From the NCBI GenBank assembly GCA_047967505.1, contig CM106540.1: a stretch of 64,000 bases of DNA. One strand, 5' to 3'. A model generated the notes under the pieces. The model had not been told where the DNA came from and ran no database searches. It worked only from the letters and a program-made list of their open reading frames with translations. Positions 53,623-64,000 of the stretch are shown piece by piece (the first letter of the stretch is position 1; each line of letters opens with the position of its first letter). The stretch comes from Dipteris shenzhenensis. Taxonomy: Eukaryota > Polypodiophyta > Polypodiopsida > Gleicheniales. The translations under genes and the position numbers were made by a program.

Positions 53623-55744
53623 CAGAAGGCACAGTCTCCTGAGGACTCAAGCATCTGTGGCAACGAGCAAGAGCAATGTGTCTACGGGCCAACATTTGTC
53701 AAGATGGGAAAATGCCCAAAAGCACTCGCCAAAAGAAAACCTGTTGTCTAAGAGGAGTTTTGTAAGCCCAAAGCTTCTTTAATCTCTTTCTCCACCACTT
53801 GGCTGTGCGATGCATTCTCCAAATAGAATTGCCTTTCACTGAAACCCAAGGTTGAGGCAAAATGATTTTATACAATGCAGGCACCGTAATCTGAGATAGC
53901 CTCAAAGGGCGAGAAGAGGACCCTGGTGAAGTCAAAGTCCAATCCTCCAACCTGTCCTGAAGTTCCAGAGGAGGAATCGGAACAAAAGGCGAAAGTATAT
54001 AAGCAATTTGTTGCCACAAAGCACGATAATGAGAGCCCAAGCCATACCGTGTAGCTGCCAGAGAAAAAGGTAGCATAGAGCCATCATCCTGAATAACATC
54101 AGCAATAGAAGTGATGCCCTTAAAAGAAACAAAATAGGAACGACGAGATTCCTATAAAGCTAGTGGAGACTGAAAAACTATCGATTAGTGAATGCTCTCA
54201 GCTCGCAAAGAATTACCCAACAAAGATTGTCGACCATTCCATTCCAGATGAGAGAGGACGTGCTTTCAATCAAGAAGCAAACTGGAGACTAAAGGGCAGC
54301 CAGGCAAAGTGCCATCGATGCGACTAAATAAGAAATCCCGGTAATTGATTTGCCAGTGACCAAAGGCAGAAATACTGATATGTGTAACTAGAGATCTAAT
54401 CATAAGAGCCCAAGGCTGATCACCTTTTGCAGAAATTGCAGCAACATTTCTTCCCTATGAGCAAGTATGTGCACCCAGATATTCATGATGTTCAAACCAC
54501 CATGCATCTTAGGAGAACAAAGTTGATGCACTGAAAGCAATCTGATACTTTTTCTACCATGTTTGGAACACCAAAAGATTTCCATAATGGCAGACATGAA
54601 AGAAGCAAGATCTGCCTTGGTGAACATGATCAAAGGCAAGTAAAATTGAATATATGCCACAAGGATGGACTGTACTATCCGAAGCTGAACATGCAAAGGC
54701 CAGGTTGCCAATTTCCAATATTCTAGCTTTTTGCGAAGCTTGACCGTCACCTAATTAGTTTGTTGACGACGAGTGAGACCCCACCCCATAGGATAACCAA
54801 GATGACGAACAATCTGAGTGGGTGGAATGATTTCCCCGGGCCACAAAAGACTAGAATGCAATGGGAGCATCTTGGACTCTTGAAAATTTACATGAAGACC
54901 AGTTGCCAAACCATAAACAGAGAGCCTGCATCAAAGCAAAAAGATCATTCTGCATATTCTTTAGGGTAAAGAAAGAATCATCAGCATAAGCTTGAGCAAC
55001 CATGCTGCAATTTGCATCCAATTCCAAACCATGAAGGGAGCCTGTAGCCACGAGATGATCAATATATTGCAGCATAGGATGAGTAGCAATGGCATACAAT
55101 AAAGCACTAAGGGGACATCCGTGACGGACCGAACAACGAAGAGTCCACTCATCCGAGAGATCTCCAGAAAGAATGCAAGCTGCATTCATGTCTCTGTGAA
55201 GCCAGTAAATAATCTGCTGCATTTTTGTTCCAAACCCCAAAGCTCGCATTGTTTGCGAGATGAAATCCCATTGAGCTGTATCAAAGGCTTTTGCAATATC
55301 CACCTATAAGAGCAGAACATCCTGATGTGTGTATTTGGCATATTCAATCCCAATATAAGCATTGGCAATATTATCTGTGATATGCCTACGGGGAACGAAG
55401 CCATATTGCGAAGGATGCAGCCCATCATGCAAATAACCTTTAATATGACCCACCACCATTTTGGCTATAACTGGCATTGAATTATCTGTTTGCAGCAAAG
55501 TCTGCTTGAGGATATCCCAGAAAGCAAGAAAAAATTCCACAGTGAGACCATCCCATCTAGGAGATTTCCATCTGCCACAGGATTTAACATCTGACAATTC
55601 TCTTTTAGTGAAAGGAATTTCCAATTCCAAAGCCTGAGCATCAAAGAGGATGGGATGGACATGCTGCAAAAGAAGCTGGCGGGCAGACACAACCTGAGGA
55701 GAAAGAACGAGGAAAGATAAAATGCCAGTTACAAGTAGTATCAC
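53623..55744 (-). pseudogene. LINE C ORF2: RT and zf-RVT (minus strand)
   Basis: A different plant L1-type LINE. From 55,744 down: 'IPFTKRELSDVKSCGRWKSP' and 'WDGLTVEFFLAFWDILKQTL', 'SQYGFVPRRHITDNI', then TAG, 'VDIAKAFDTAQWDFI', 'RCSVRHGCPLSALLYAIAT', and catalytic YADD at 54,977-54,988 ('AQAYADDSFF'). The thumb and C-terminal parts follow ('KKLEYWKLATWPLHVQLRIV', 'FWCSKHGRKSIRLLS'). zf-RVT ends it: 'LWAYKTPLRQQVFFWRVLL' and 'ARCHRCLSPQET', cut off at the LINE A poly(A) near 53,622. Stops and frameshifts throughout. No endonuclease or ORF1 is readable above 55,744, so it is 5'-truncated. Confidence 0.88.
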
Positions 55745-56216
55745 TCTTTGTTATTATGATGTTCAAAGAGACTTCCAGAATCTGATCATTGTGTGAGGTC
55801 ACATTTCAAAAGCACGGAGATTTTATCCAAGCCTTTGAAGACTTCAAAGATAGTGACTTTATTCATGCAAAGGGTTTGTACTAGAGTAGATATGGGAGTG
55901 ATATCAAGAAGAGGTATATGCTGAAACAGATTCTTGGAGAGATGAAGGTTTGAGCCCATTGATGGGCAACACTTTTGTGAAGCTTGTAGGATCACCCTTG
56001 ATGGGGGCAAAAAGGAAATTTTCCATAGTTTGAGTGGGTGGAAAAGTTCAACGGGTCATTTGTTATATATGCATATTTAATGATGACCCAAAGTACACTC
56101 TAGAATCAAAAAGGTTGAATTTGGGTGTATAATAGATGAAAGAAACCTCAACACTTTCTGAGGTCTTGATAAAGGAAAGGAAGTTATGGATCGGGTGTGG
56201 AAAGCCACAAACACTA
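55745..56216 (+). other. Unidentified sequence left of LINE B
   Basis: No recognised domain. Near the right end a plus-strand frame from ATG 56,133 ('KETSTLSEVLIKERKLWIG') runs into the LINE B insertion point; across it the frame continues at 63,521. Upstream in the same frame 'DDPKYTLESKRLNLGV' precedes two stops. Probably part of an unrecognised decayed element or gene. Confidence 0.35.
56204..56216 (+). repeat. LINE B target-site duplication (left)
   Basis: 'gccacaaacacta', repeated exactly at 63,508-63,520 after the poly(A). It may extend three bases (aaa), ambiguous with the tail. Confidence 0.92.
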
Positions 56217-56249
56217 GCAAGTGCACTCTGTGAGGAGCCTAGCTAGCTC

Positions 56250-56880
56250 CTGCGAGCCCCCCTCCCTTCCTTCCGCAGCCTCTACCTCCCTACCCTCCTT
56301 CGGCTCTCTCCCTCGCCCTTACCCCCCTCGCCCTCGCCTTACCTCCCTCGCCCTCGCCGCACCCCCCCCGCCTCAGCCCGCCTCCACGCCCACACCCCTC
56401 GCCCCTCCGCCCCTCGACCCTCGCCTCACCTCTCGCCTCACCCCTCGCCCTCACCCCCCCGCCCCTCGCCTCGCCCCTCCGCCCGTCCCCTACCTCGCCC
56501 CTTGCCTCACCCCTCCGCCTCGCCTCACCCCTCGCTTCGCCCCCGCCCCTCGCCTCGCCCCCGCCCCTCGCCTCGCCCTCGCCCATCACCCCTCCGTCCT
56601 TCCGCCCCACCCCTCGCCTTTCACCCCCCGCCCTCCGCCCTCGCCCCTTTACCCCCCCTCTGCCCCCCGCCTCGCCCCTCGCCCTCGCCCCTTCCCCCCC
56701 TCCTCCGCCCTCCGCCCTCGCCTCCGCCGCCGTCCCTCCCCCCCGCCTTCGACCTCCGACTCCGCTCTCGCCTCCAACATCCGCCCTTCGCCCCTTCCGC
56801 CTTCCGCCTCCGCCCCTGCCTCCGCCTCCGCTTCCCCCACCCACCTCGATTCGTCTCGCCTTATCCTTCTCCGTCACACC
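56250..56880 (+). other. C-rich 5' UTR of LINE B
   Basis: About 630 bp of CGCC/CTCGCC/CCCC-type sequence, probably the internal promoter region. Frames open on both strands here (Pro/Arg/Ser-rich plus, Gly/Arg/Glu-rich minus) are compositional artefacts. Confidence 0.6.
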
Positions 56881-56962
56881 CAGGCTCCACCCCTCGTCTA
56901 TCTACCCCCTTTTTGGTGGCAGCCTCTTCCTCATCGGAGGTCTCGCAGTTTGTCTTGGCGGT

Positions 56963-58618
56963 ATGGCGGCTCCCTGCCCGGAACCGGAGGCCCAGCCGGA
57001 CCCTCCCTCTCCAGATGCCTACTGCATTATCTTGACAGAGCAACAGTCGTCTCGGGTACAACAGGTTGCCAATGACTTTGCCCTTACTTCCGTCTATGGC
57101 AGAGTCATTGGACACTCTCCCTCCAGATCAGCCATCAGGGACTGGCTCTAGTCCACTCTCATGCTAGAGGACAGCCACATCGAGGAGGTGGCCCTTATGG
57201 GAAGGGGCATCTTCTGGCTTAAACTCTCCACTGCGAAAGCTGCGAGCAACCTGATTGTTGGTTCCCCCACATCTGTGGATGGAAAGATCATCATGATAGT
57301 CCCTTGGTACTGTGGATTCAGCGCAGCGGATTTCGATGCTCATTTCCGCATACCTCGCCACCCAGTGACGCTAGTTTTTCCAGGCCTTGCTGCTGAGTTG
57401 AGGCCGATAGTCAGGGACCTGGGTTCCCACTTTGGTTGGGTGATGCATGACACTTTCGTCGACGAGGTTACTGCGGCAGGAGCTCCCCGAGTCCGTGTGG
57501 CTGTGGCAGACCCTGCGACTCTCCCTGCAGTGATTGAGATCGTGACAGATGTTGGCAGCATTACTCAGAGCATGGTAGTCACAGGACAGCCAGGCCAGTG
57601 CCTGAGGTGTCACGGCTTTGGGCACCTGGCTGCTACTTGTCCACGATTCTCCAGCTCCTCTCGGCCCTCCCCGCCCCCCCCCCTCCGCCTCCTTCCCCCC
57701 CCTCCGGGCAGCCACGTCAGGAGGAGCAGAGGCAGCCGGCGGAGTCCGGTCCAGAGGTGGTTGGCGGCTGGACCGAGGTCAGAAGGAAAAGAGGAAAGAA
57801 TAAGAAGATTTCTGACAAAGGCAAGGAGGCAGAGGTTACCCAACCTGCAGCAGCGCCTCAGAGTCCTGACAGGCAGCCGCCCCAGGGTCCTAGGAGAGCT
57901 TCTTCTTCGACTGTAGCCCACCCTCCGCAGCCTCAGGTCCCCCTCTCTTCCGCTCCCCAGCCCCCTCCCTCTCAGACCCAGCCCCTTCCCCAGTCGCAAC
58001 CCCCTCTTCCCGACCCGCAGCATCAGCCCCCGCCTCTTCCTCTTCAGCTCCCTCCTCTTCCTACTCAGCCCCATTCCCAGTTTCAGCCCCATCCCCCCCC
58101 CCCCCCCCGCCCCTCTCAGCTCTCCTGCAGTGTCAGTTGCACCGATGGTCCCTCAGCCGCGGGCAGCCCCCACTCCCCCTCCTCCGCCCCCCCCGCTAGT
58201 CGCTTCCGTGGAGTCTGAGTTGCCTCCCCCTCAGCCTCCTCCCCCTTCCCCACCCCAGGCAGGACACCCCGAGTCTACACCACCCCTGGAGCAGTCTTCC
58301 CTGTCTGCTAGCCCGACCCCCTCAGTTGCAGACTCTGGCGGGCCTCAGCTTCAGGAGAGAGAGCTTCCTCACGACTTCTACAGATCTGGTCCCTGGGATT
58401 ACTTGGATGTGGCCGACCTTGGGACCTTCCCTGCTTGCCTCGACATCAGATCTTCCTGCTCCGTAAAGGGGCAGATGAGAAGATCGCAGCCTTGGCCCCG
58501 AGGGTTGGTCCCAGCTTTGCTTTCACATTTCTCAGCGACGGCACCGAGACTTGGACAGACGACTCGGTCTAGGAGGCTCTCAGAGAGCAAACGCACACCC
58601 AGGTTTGCTCCTGGATAG
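56963..58618 (+). pseudogene. LINE B ORF1 (nucleic-acid-binding protein)
   Basis: ATG 56,963: 'MAAPCPEPEAQPDPPSPDAY'. The N-terminal domain has 'VYGRVIGHSPSRSAIRDWL', a TAG at 57,149-57,151, 'GRGIFWLKLSTAKAASNLIV' and 'HPVTLVFPGLAAELRPIV', a plant LINE DUF4283-like arrangement. The perfect CCHC knuckle 'CLRCHGFGHLAATC' is at about 57,601-57,642. Frameshifts at C-runs (about 57,669 and 58,090) lead into 'GWTEVRRKRGKNKKISDKGK', a basic patch usual near the ORF1 C-terminus, and a very long Pro/Gln-rich tail. The tail after 58,330 ('PHDFYRSGPWDYLDVADLGT') has no recognised function. In active LINEs this protein binds the element RNA. Confidence 0.82.
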
Positions 58619-58994
58619 GCCCGTCGGGTGGACAGCTTCTCGAGATCAGTGGTCCGAGGGTGACGTGCGCCGCCAAGCGCTTCAGATTGATTGTGATCCT
58701 CAGGCCCCCTCTGTCGTGGCCCCTTCCCCAGGATGTCAGAGCCTGGACTCCTCAGAAACTCTGAGCCTTCTACGGGATGACTACCTCAGAGATCTCGAGT
58801 TGGCTCGAGAAAGCGTTTGTCCATGGCACTAAAGGCCTCACGCCTTTGCTAAAAGTTTTGAAGAACGGGCAGGACGACCCTGCCTCCCCCTCCAAACCCT
58901 CTCAAAAGCGTTAGCGCCTCCATTCCGAAATGTCAGCTTCTTCATCGACATCAGCCGCGAGCAGACAGTTGTTCGCAGCCTACCAGTCCTCATC

Positions 58995-61900
58995 ATGAGC
59001 TTACACCTTGTCTCGTGGAACGTGAATGGGTTTCATTCTTCTGGCACCCGTGGTCCTAGGAAGCTCATCTTGAGACAGGAACTTCAGCCAGCAGTGATTG
59101 GTCGCTTGGATATACTTCTGCTCCAGGAGCATAAGCTTTCAGTGGCTCATTCCCGTAGCTGCGGGAAGATCCTCCCTGGACGCTCTCACACTTATTGGGA
59201 GCCCTCGATTGGTGCGCAGGGGAGGAGTGGCGGTGTCTGTACTTTCGTTTGCGAGTTGTTTGCCCAGGGAGTTTTTGGTCATGGTACGTTGATTCCAGGC
59301 CGTGCACTTTAGGTTGGCCTAGAGTTGGAGGGTTCCAAAATAGGAATCCTCAACATCTATGCTCCCACAGACCTCCGATGCAGAGCCACTTTCTGGAGGA
59401 CACTCACAGGGATTCTCCCAAACATGGATTCATGGATTGTTGGAGGTGACTTCAACAATCTGGAGACTTTGGAGGACCAGCAGGGCAGAGGACCAGAGTT
59501 TACAGGTATGGCTCAGGCAGAGCAGTCCGCTTGGGACTCCTTTATCTTCGCGACAAGAGGTAGGGACAGCTGGAGAGACCCGTCCTTCTGCCGATGGCAC
59601 GGGAGCTTGGACTTCTCGTGGGGTTTCAGGGAAGGAGGCAGACTCCTGGAGAGACTGGATAGATTTTATGTCAGTGATTGGGCCATCAGCAGAGGTGGTC
59701 AGGTGGGTATAGTGCCCGGGACGACACTCTCCGACCACGCGCCTGTGCTCTTATCACTTGACTCGGCAGCTCAGTCCCTTCCTCCCCGTTCGTGCCGGAT
59801 TCCCGACTCTATCTTCTCGAGGGAGGAGGTGCGCAGTAGTATCGGTAGCCTCTGGGACAGAGATTGGAGCGAGTGCGTGGATCTAGTAGATTCAGTGGTG
59901 CAGGCTTTGTAGGAGTCCAGCCAGATTTGCCAGCTCGCAGCCCTTCAGGCTCGCCAAGAGTGGTGGGGCAGAGAGAGAGCTCTTCGTAGGGACCTCGCCT
60001 CCATTTAGCGACTCCAGCAGGCAGCTCCGGGTTCGGAGGAGCTTCGGATCCAGGCCCTTCGAGCCAGAGCCTCTTGAGGAGACACTCCAGCGCCGCTCAG
60101 AGTTTTCCTATCACGCCTCCCTCTCATACTGGGCTCGGAAGGGCGACCAGATGAGCAGAGAGTTCTTCAGGACGCATGGCCAGAGAGCAGTAGGGTGATC
60201 AGCTCCGGAGTCTTAGGACAGCGGAGGGGCACATCGTTACTGATCCGGATGAGGTCTTGGGGTTGGCTACCGACTTCTACAGGACTCTTTTCCAGCAGGA
60301 GCAGCTTGCCCCTCGTACTAGACGTTCCCGCGAGGAGGTGTGGAGGCACATTCCAGCCCTTGTTCAGCCCAGCATGCAGGCGACGTTGATGGCACCGTTC
60401 ACTACTGACGAGATGCAGGAGGCCTTGATGGCCATCGATGGGCAGAAATGCCCTGGCGAGGATGGGCTCTCTCGCGCTTTCTTCACCTCCTTCTGGGATT
60501 AGATCCATCAGCCGCTTCTAGCAGCCCTTCAGAGGATTTTCAGCAGCGGACATATGCCAGAGAGCCTCTCCTCGGGATTGATTTGCCTCATCCCGAAGGG
60601 AGGAGATCGACAGGAGATCCGTCAGTGGCGCCCAATCACTCTCCTCACCACTGCCTACAAAATCCTTGCCAAGATGATCAGCGCCAGAGTTCGGCCTCTA
60701 CTTCCTGACCTCATTCATGACACTCAGACAGGCTTTTCCAGGATCGCAATATCCTGGATGATGTCTTCACCTTCTCAGAGGCGACGGAGTGGGCTCAGCA
60801 CAGTGGGTCGCACTTAGCCATCCTACTTCTCGACTTTGAGAAGGCCTACGATCGAGTGGACTGGTCCTTCCTGGAGGGTACTCTGGAGAGACTAGGATTC
60901 CCAGTAGGATGGATTCAGGGTATTTCAACGTTATACAGGTCAGCTTCCAGCAGGGTCATCATCGGCGGCACGATGGGAGAGCGATTTCGTTTGGAGAGAT
61001 CAGTGCGTCAGGGTTGCCCCCTCGCTCCTTACCTGTTTCTCTTCTTCGTCGAGGCCATGACATACTACCTTCGGGCGAGGTCGACCGGGATCTGGGGTGT
61101 TCGCCTTCCCATCAGGGAGGACACGGAGCTCCTGGACTCGGAGTATGCAGATGACACAGCGTTGTACGTTCAGGATGATGAGATGATGCTGGAGAGGGTG
61201 AGGCTGGCCTTAGAGGTCTTCTGCTCGGCAGCCGGTGCGAAAATCAACTGGAACAAATCAGTTGGTTTTCTCACAGTGGGGGAGGTTTTTGGGTTTCAGA
61301 TGGATCCCGCGGGGACAGACAGCTAGATATCTCGGCTTTCAGGTCGGCCTGGACATCACGCCAGCTCAGCAGTTTCTCCCGGTGCTAGATTCCATTCGAC
61401 GGAAGCTGGCTTTCTGGAGCACTGCTAAGCTCTCTCTTGCAGGTCGTGCTCTTGTAGTCAACCAGGTTCTCTTGGCCACGGCCTGGTGTGTGGCCTCTTG
61501 TTGGTGCTTCTCGAGATCCAGCGTGGCACAGCTCAGGAGGTTGGTCCAGAATTTCCTGTGGTCTGGGGGTGGGTGGTCTCAGAGATACCAGAGCCAGGGT
61601 AGCTTGGCAGACAGTCATTCTTCCGCAGGCTGAGGGTGGCTTGGGGGTCATCGATCCTGAGCTTCAGAGTCAAGCCCTGTTGGGCAAGTTGGTTATCCGA
61701 GGTTTGACCCCGGGGGGGCAAACGTGGAAGATGTTACTTCAGCAGGGGATCGGTTCTTGCGTCCCGCACCGAGGTGGAGAGTGGCTACCGTCCCTCCGGT
61801 GGATCTTCACTTCTGCACCGCTCACTCACCCCCGCTCCCCGCTCATTCGCAGCCTTCTCATGGTTTGGAGGCGGCTCCGTCTCAGTCTCATACAGTCCCC

Positions 61901-63361
61901 TCCTAGCTGTCAGGAGGAGATCGACCGCTAGCCGCTCATCTGGAACGATCAGGTCAGAGATGCCTTGGGCCTTCAGCTGGAGGAGAGATCACATATCATG
62001 TGGGACGGTTGGATGCGGGGGTCTGCTCGGACCCTTCGAGTTTGGAGGAACACTTATAGACACTTGGAGACCGTTGCTCTAGCAGCCGCAGCTGGAGGTG
62101 CCCGTGGAGCTCAGGCGAGACACACAGAGATAGACGGAGCGATTCCGGTCGGTTGGTTGGTTCCACCCGAGATTCAGATCCTCATGCCTGGTGATGACCG
62201 TTGGCTTGGACAGTTCACCCCCCGTGGCATCCCACTGGTGGTTGCAGGCCGGATGGACGACACCTCTGTTTCCTTCTTCGCAGTTTTGGGGGACGGCCGT
62301 CTCAGGAGAGAGGGTGTGATCATCGACCCCCTCCTCCCGTGGCAGAGGGTTCGGGTCGTAGGCCTCGTGGGGAAGGTTTGGTGGACCGATCCTAGTATAG
62401 AGCAGGATCAGCTGCAGTTATGGCGACTCTGGCTTTGGGAGGGGCGGGCCTTGTCAGAGCTTGATTGGGACCCAGGAGAGTGGAGATGGCCAGAGGTTGT
62501 GGAGGCCAGGGGCCGACCCCTTTCTTCGCTTACAGCACGACATTGGGCAGGAGAGTTCTCGGGAGGATGCAGAGCCGCCCGCCCACCCAGCGGCCCAGTT
62601 GGTATGCTCAGGGTATCTCCAGGCTATTTTTGCAGGCCTTCTGGAAGGCCTTGTGGGAGAGCTGGCGGCCGCGGAACATTTCCTACTTCCTTTGGCTACT
62701 CGCCCACAAGGGTCTTCCAGTGGGGAGCTGGTTGCGGCAGGTTGGTCAGGATGGACTTTGTCAGATCTGTCATGAGGATGAGGAGTCACCAAAACACTGC
62801 CTGTGGAGCTGCACTCACGCCCAGGAAGTGTGGAGGTGGACCTTCGGGATCCTTACTCGCGCAGTATCGGAGCTAGGTTTGATCACTTGGGGCGCGTTCT
62901 GCTGGTGCAGCACCGCACCTGGCTTTCATCAGTTGTTCGAGGCAGGCCCGCAGGACCCCATGTTCCTTATCACACAGGGGACTTGGGGGCCGCTAGAGGG
63001 CATTCCGCCGCACCTGGCAGAGGCTGACACAGGATCTCAGGAGAGGCAGCCAGTCTGGGAGATTATTAGCAGCATCGCTGGATGGCACATTTGGACCTCG
63101 CGCTGCGCGCAGATCCTCGGTGGCACCTCTCTTTCGACTGCCCAGGTCATGACCGACATCTGGAGTGAGATTATACACACACTCAGGGGCCAGTGGGACC
63201 AGATACAGGGAGATTCACGGGCTGGCCGGGAGAAGCGGAGACGTTTCCTCCGTGATTGGGATACGCAGGGCCTTTTCTTCGAGCATACTTCGCAGGGCCT
63301 TCAGTGGCGCTATTCACCACCTCTCTGGCTGTTTATTCACACTCGCCTGATCCCTCCGTGA
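58995..63361 (+). pseudogene. LINE B ORF2: endonuclease, RT and zf-RVT
   Basis: About 1,455 codons with roughly five or six lesions. Endonuclease: 'LVSWNVNGFHSSGTRGPRK', 'LDILLLQEHKL', TAG at 59,310-59,312, 'ILNIYAP', 'GGDFNNLE' (about 59,442-59,465) and 'TTLSDHAPVLL' (SDH at 59,729-59,737). After TAG at 59,910 and frameshifts, RT: 'GQKCPGEDGLSRAFFTSFW', 'SGLICLIPKGGD', 'WRPITLLTTAYKILAK', a shift near 60,741, 'LLLDFEKAYDRVDWSF', 'SVRQGCPLAPYLF' and YADD at 61,144-61,155. More shifts near 61,300, 61,600 and 62,460. zf-RVT: 'SYFLWLLAHKGLPVGSWLR' and 'CQICHEDEESPKHCLWSCTH' (about 62,762-62,820), then a C-terminal helix-rich tail to TGA at 63,361. Functions in target-primed reverse transcription in active copies. 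Confidence 0.88.
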
Positions 63362-63507
63362 GAGAGAGCTTTATATTGTTGTTTCCTTTTAGGGCTGCGT
63401 CCGATTTGTGAACGCAGCCCCGTCAGCTGCAAAGCTGACCTCATGTATCTTGTTTTCGAAGTAATATAATCAGCACTGTTTTTTCGGGGGGAAAAAAAAA
63501 AAAAAAA

Positions 63508-64000
63508 GCCACAAACACTAAAGGGAAAGAGCCCTGCAGCTGAGTATATGGAAAAGAGGACTCACTTCTACAAATTCATGAAAGGTGTAGTGAGCGATAC
63601 ACAAGCAAGCTCCGAGGATCTAAGCATTGCTGTTTGCAAGAAGGAACACGAAGGAGCAATAGTAATGTGGAAGGCTCCTCTATGTGTATTGCTTGAGCAG
63701 AAACTAAACTTTATAAGGCGAGAGAGAAAGCATCATGAAACAACCTAATGACAGCAAAGAGGTTAAAGAGGTCTTCAGCAGGGACTAAGTAATATTATGA
63801 GCTTGACAGGACTGGCAAGTGTTTTGACTCTTGGCTAGGTTGAAGCCATGTCTGTTATGGTGGTAAGAGTGATGGATTCAATTGTGATATAAACTAGAAG
63901 AAAGCCAACCGTAGCAGCAAGCAGTTTGAACCATACTTTGCTATGGGAGATGTAACAGCTCTGTTTACTTTGATGAGGTGGCAAAAAAAGTAGGTTGAAG
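63508..64000 (+). other. Unidentified sequence right of LINE B
   Basis: Starts with the right TSD (63,508-63,520). A plus-strand frame in phase with the one left of LINE B continues as 'GKSPAAEYMEKRTHFYKFMK' and 'DLSIAVCKKEHEGAIVMWKA' to a stop at 63,748. I do not recognise the product. Nothing else supported to the window end. Confidence 0.35.

Larger units (their letters stand above)
56217..63507 (+). mobile_element. LINE B: full-length L1-type LINE
   Basis: About 7.3 kb between perfect 13-bp TSDs, ending in A17 after 'gttttttcgggggg'. Contents: GC-rich, C-rich 5' UTR, ORF1 with CCHC knuckle and proline-rich tail, and ORF2 with endonuclease, RT and zf-RVT. The intact target duplication shows the 5' end is complete. 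Both ORFs carry a few stops and frameshifts (several at C-runs), so it is probably no longer autonomous, but it is far better preserved than LINE A. Confidence 0.95.

Noticed and set aside
53300-53782. 100-aa and 93-aa ORFs at the LINE A/LINE C boundary
   Set aside because: They read through the LINE A poly(A) into antisense LINE C; not genes.
56221-57075. 284-aa proline/serine-rich plus ORF and its 195-aa Gly/Arg/Glu-rich minus counterpart
   Set aside because: Both come from the C-rich LINE B 5' UTR, where biased composition removes stops on both strands.
1-64000. CRISPR-like arrays, rRNA or tRNA genes, bacterial-type operons
   Set aside because: No regularly spaced short repeats with unique spacers, no rRNA-like sequence and no convincing tRNA cloverleaf were seen; tRNA-like words are retrotransposon primer-binding sites.

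Overview
This window looks like intergenic DNA from a large, repeat-rich land-plant nuclear genome. The evidence is Ty1/copia and Ty3/gypsy LTR retrotransposons primed by initiator tRNA-Met, L1-type LINEs with plant-style ORF1 (zinc knuckle) and ORF2 (endonuclease, RT, zf-RVT), abundant (TC)n/(AC)n microsatellites, and one plant-like spliceosomal DEAD-box helicase. No bacterial-style operons, CRISPR arrays or rRNA genes are visible. The exact lineage cannot be fixed by eye; a seed-free vascular plant (for example a fern) or another large-genome plant is a low-confidence guess.

Layout. 1-2.7 kb: decayed plus-strand gypsy pol. 2.7-7.8 kb: gene-poor DNA with small repeats. 7.85-8.3 kb: minus-strand endonuclease/phosphatase-like fragment, split by a 181-bp poly(A)-tailed retroinsertion with 14-bp target-site duplications (TSDs). 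8.3-12.95 kb: a minus-strand copia element with a short 5' LTR and PBS, whose last ~940 bp of RT/RNase H lie inverted on the plus strand. 13.8-14.4 kb: probable solo LTR. 15.3-17.6 kb: strand-asymmetric pyrimidine-rich tract ending at a perfect 121-bp palindrome. 19.3-21.8 kb: compact gag-only LTR element with both LTRs. 24.8-26.7 kb: single-exon PRP28/DDX23-type DEAD-box helicase (minus), the only convincing host gene. 26.9-32.85 kb: decayed minus-strand gypsy element ending about 145 bp upstream of the helicase start codon. 33-39 kb: non-coding DNA with several tandem and segmental duplications. 39.1-41.6 kb: gypsy LTR plus integrase (minus). 41.6-53.6 kb: LINE A (plus), interrupted by a long inverted repeat and by a young full-length copia element (45,989-51,443). 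53.6-55.7 kb: LINE C (minus). 56.2-63.5 kb: LINE B, full length, with poly(A) and TSDs.

How the parts relate. The window is a nested transposon graveyard: copia sits inside LINE A, LINE A abuts both a gypsy integrase and LINE C, and LINE B splits a small unidentified reading frame. Decay is dominated by nonsense codons, many of them TAG where a related copy has CAG. That is what deamination of methylated cytosine in a CHG context would give. The youngest element is the copia in LINE A (two LTR differences in 298 bp, one internal stop). The helicase frame is intact and should be an expressed nuclear pre-mRNA splicing factor.
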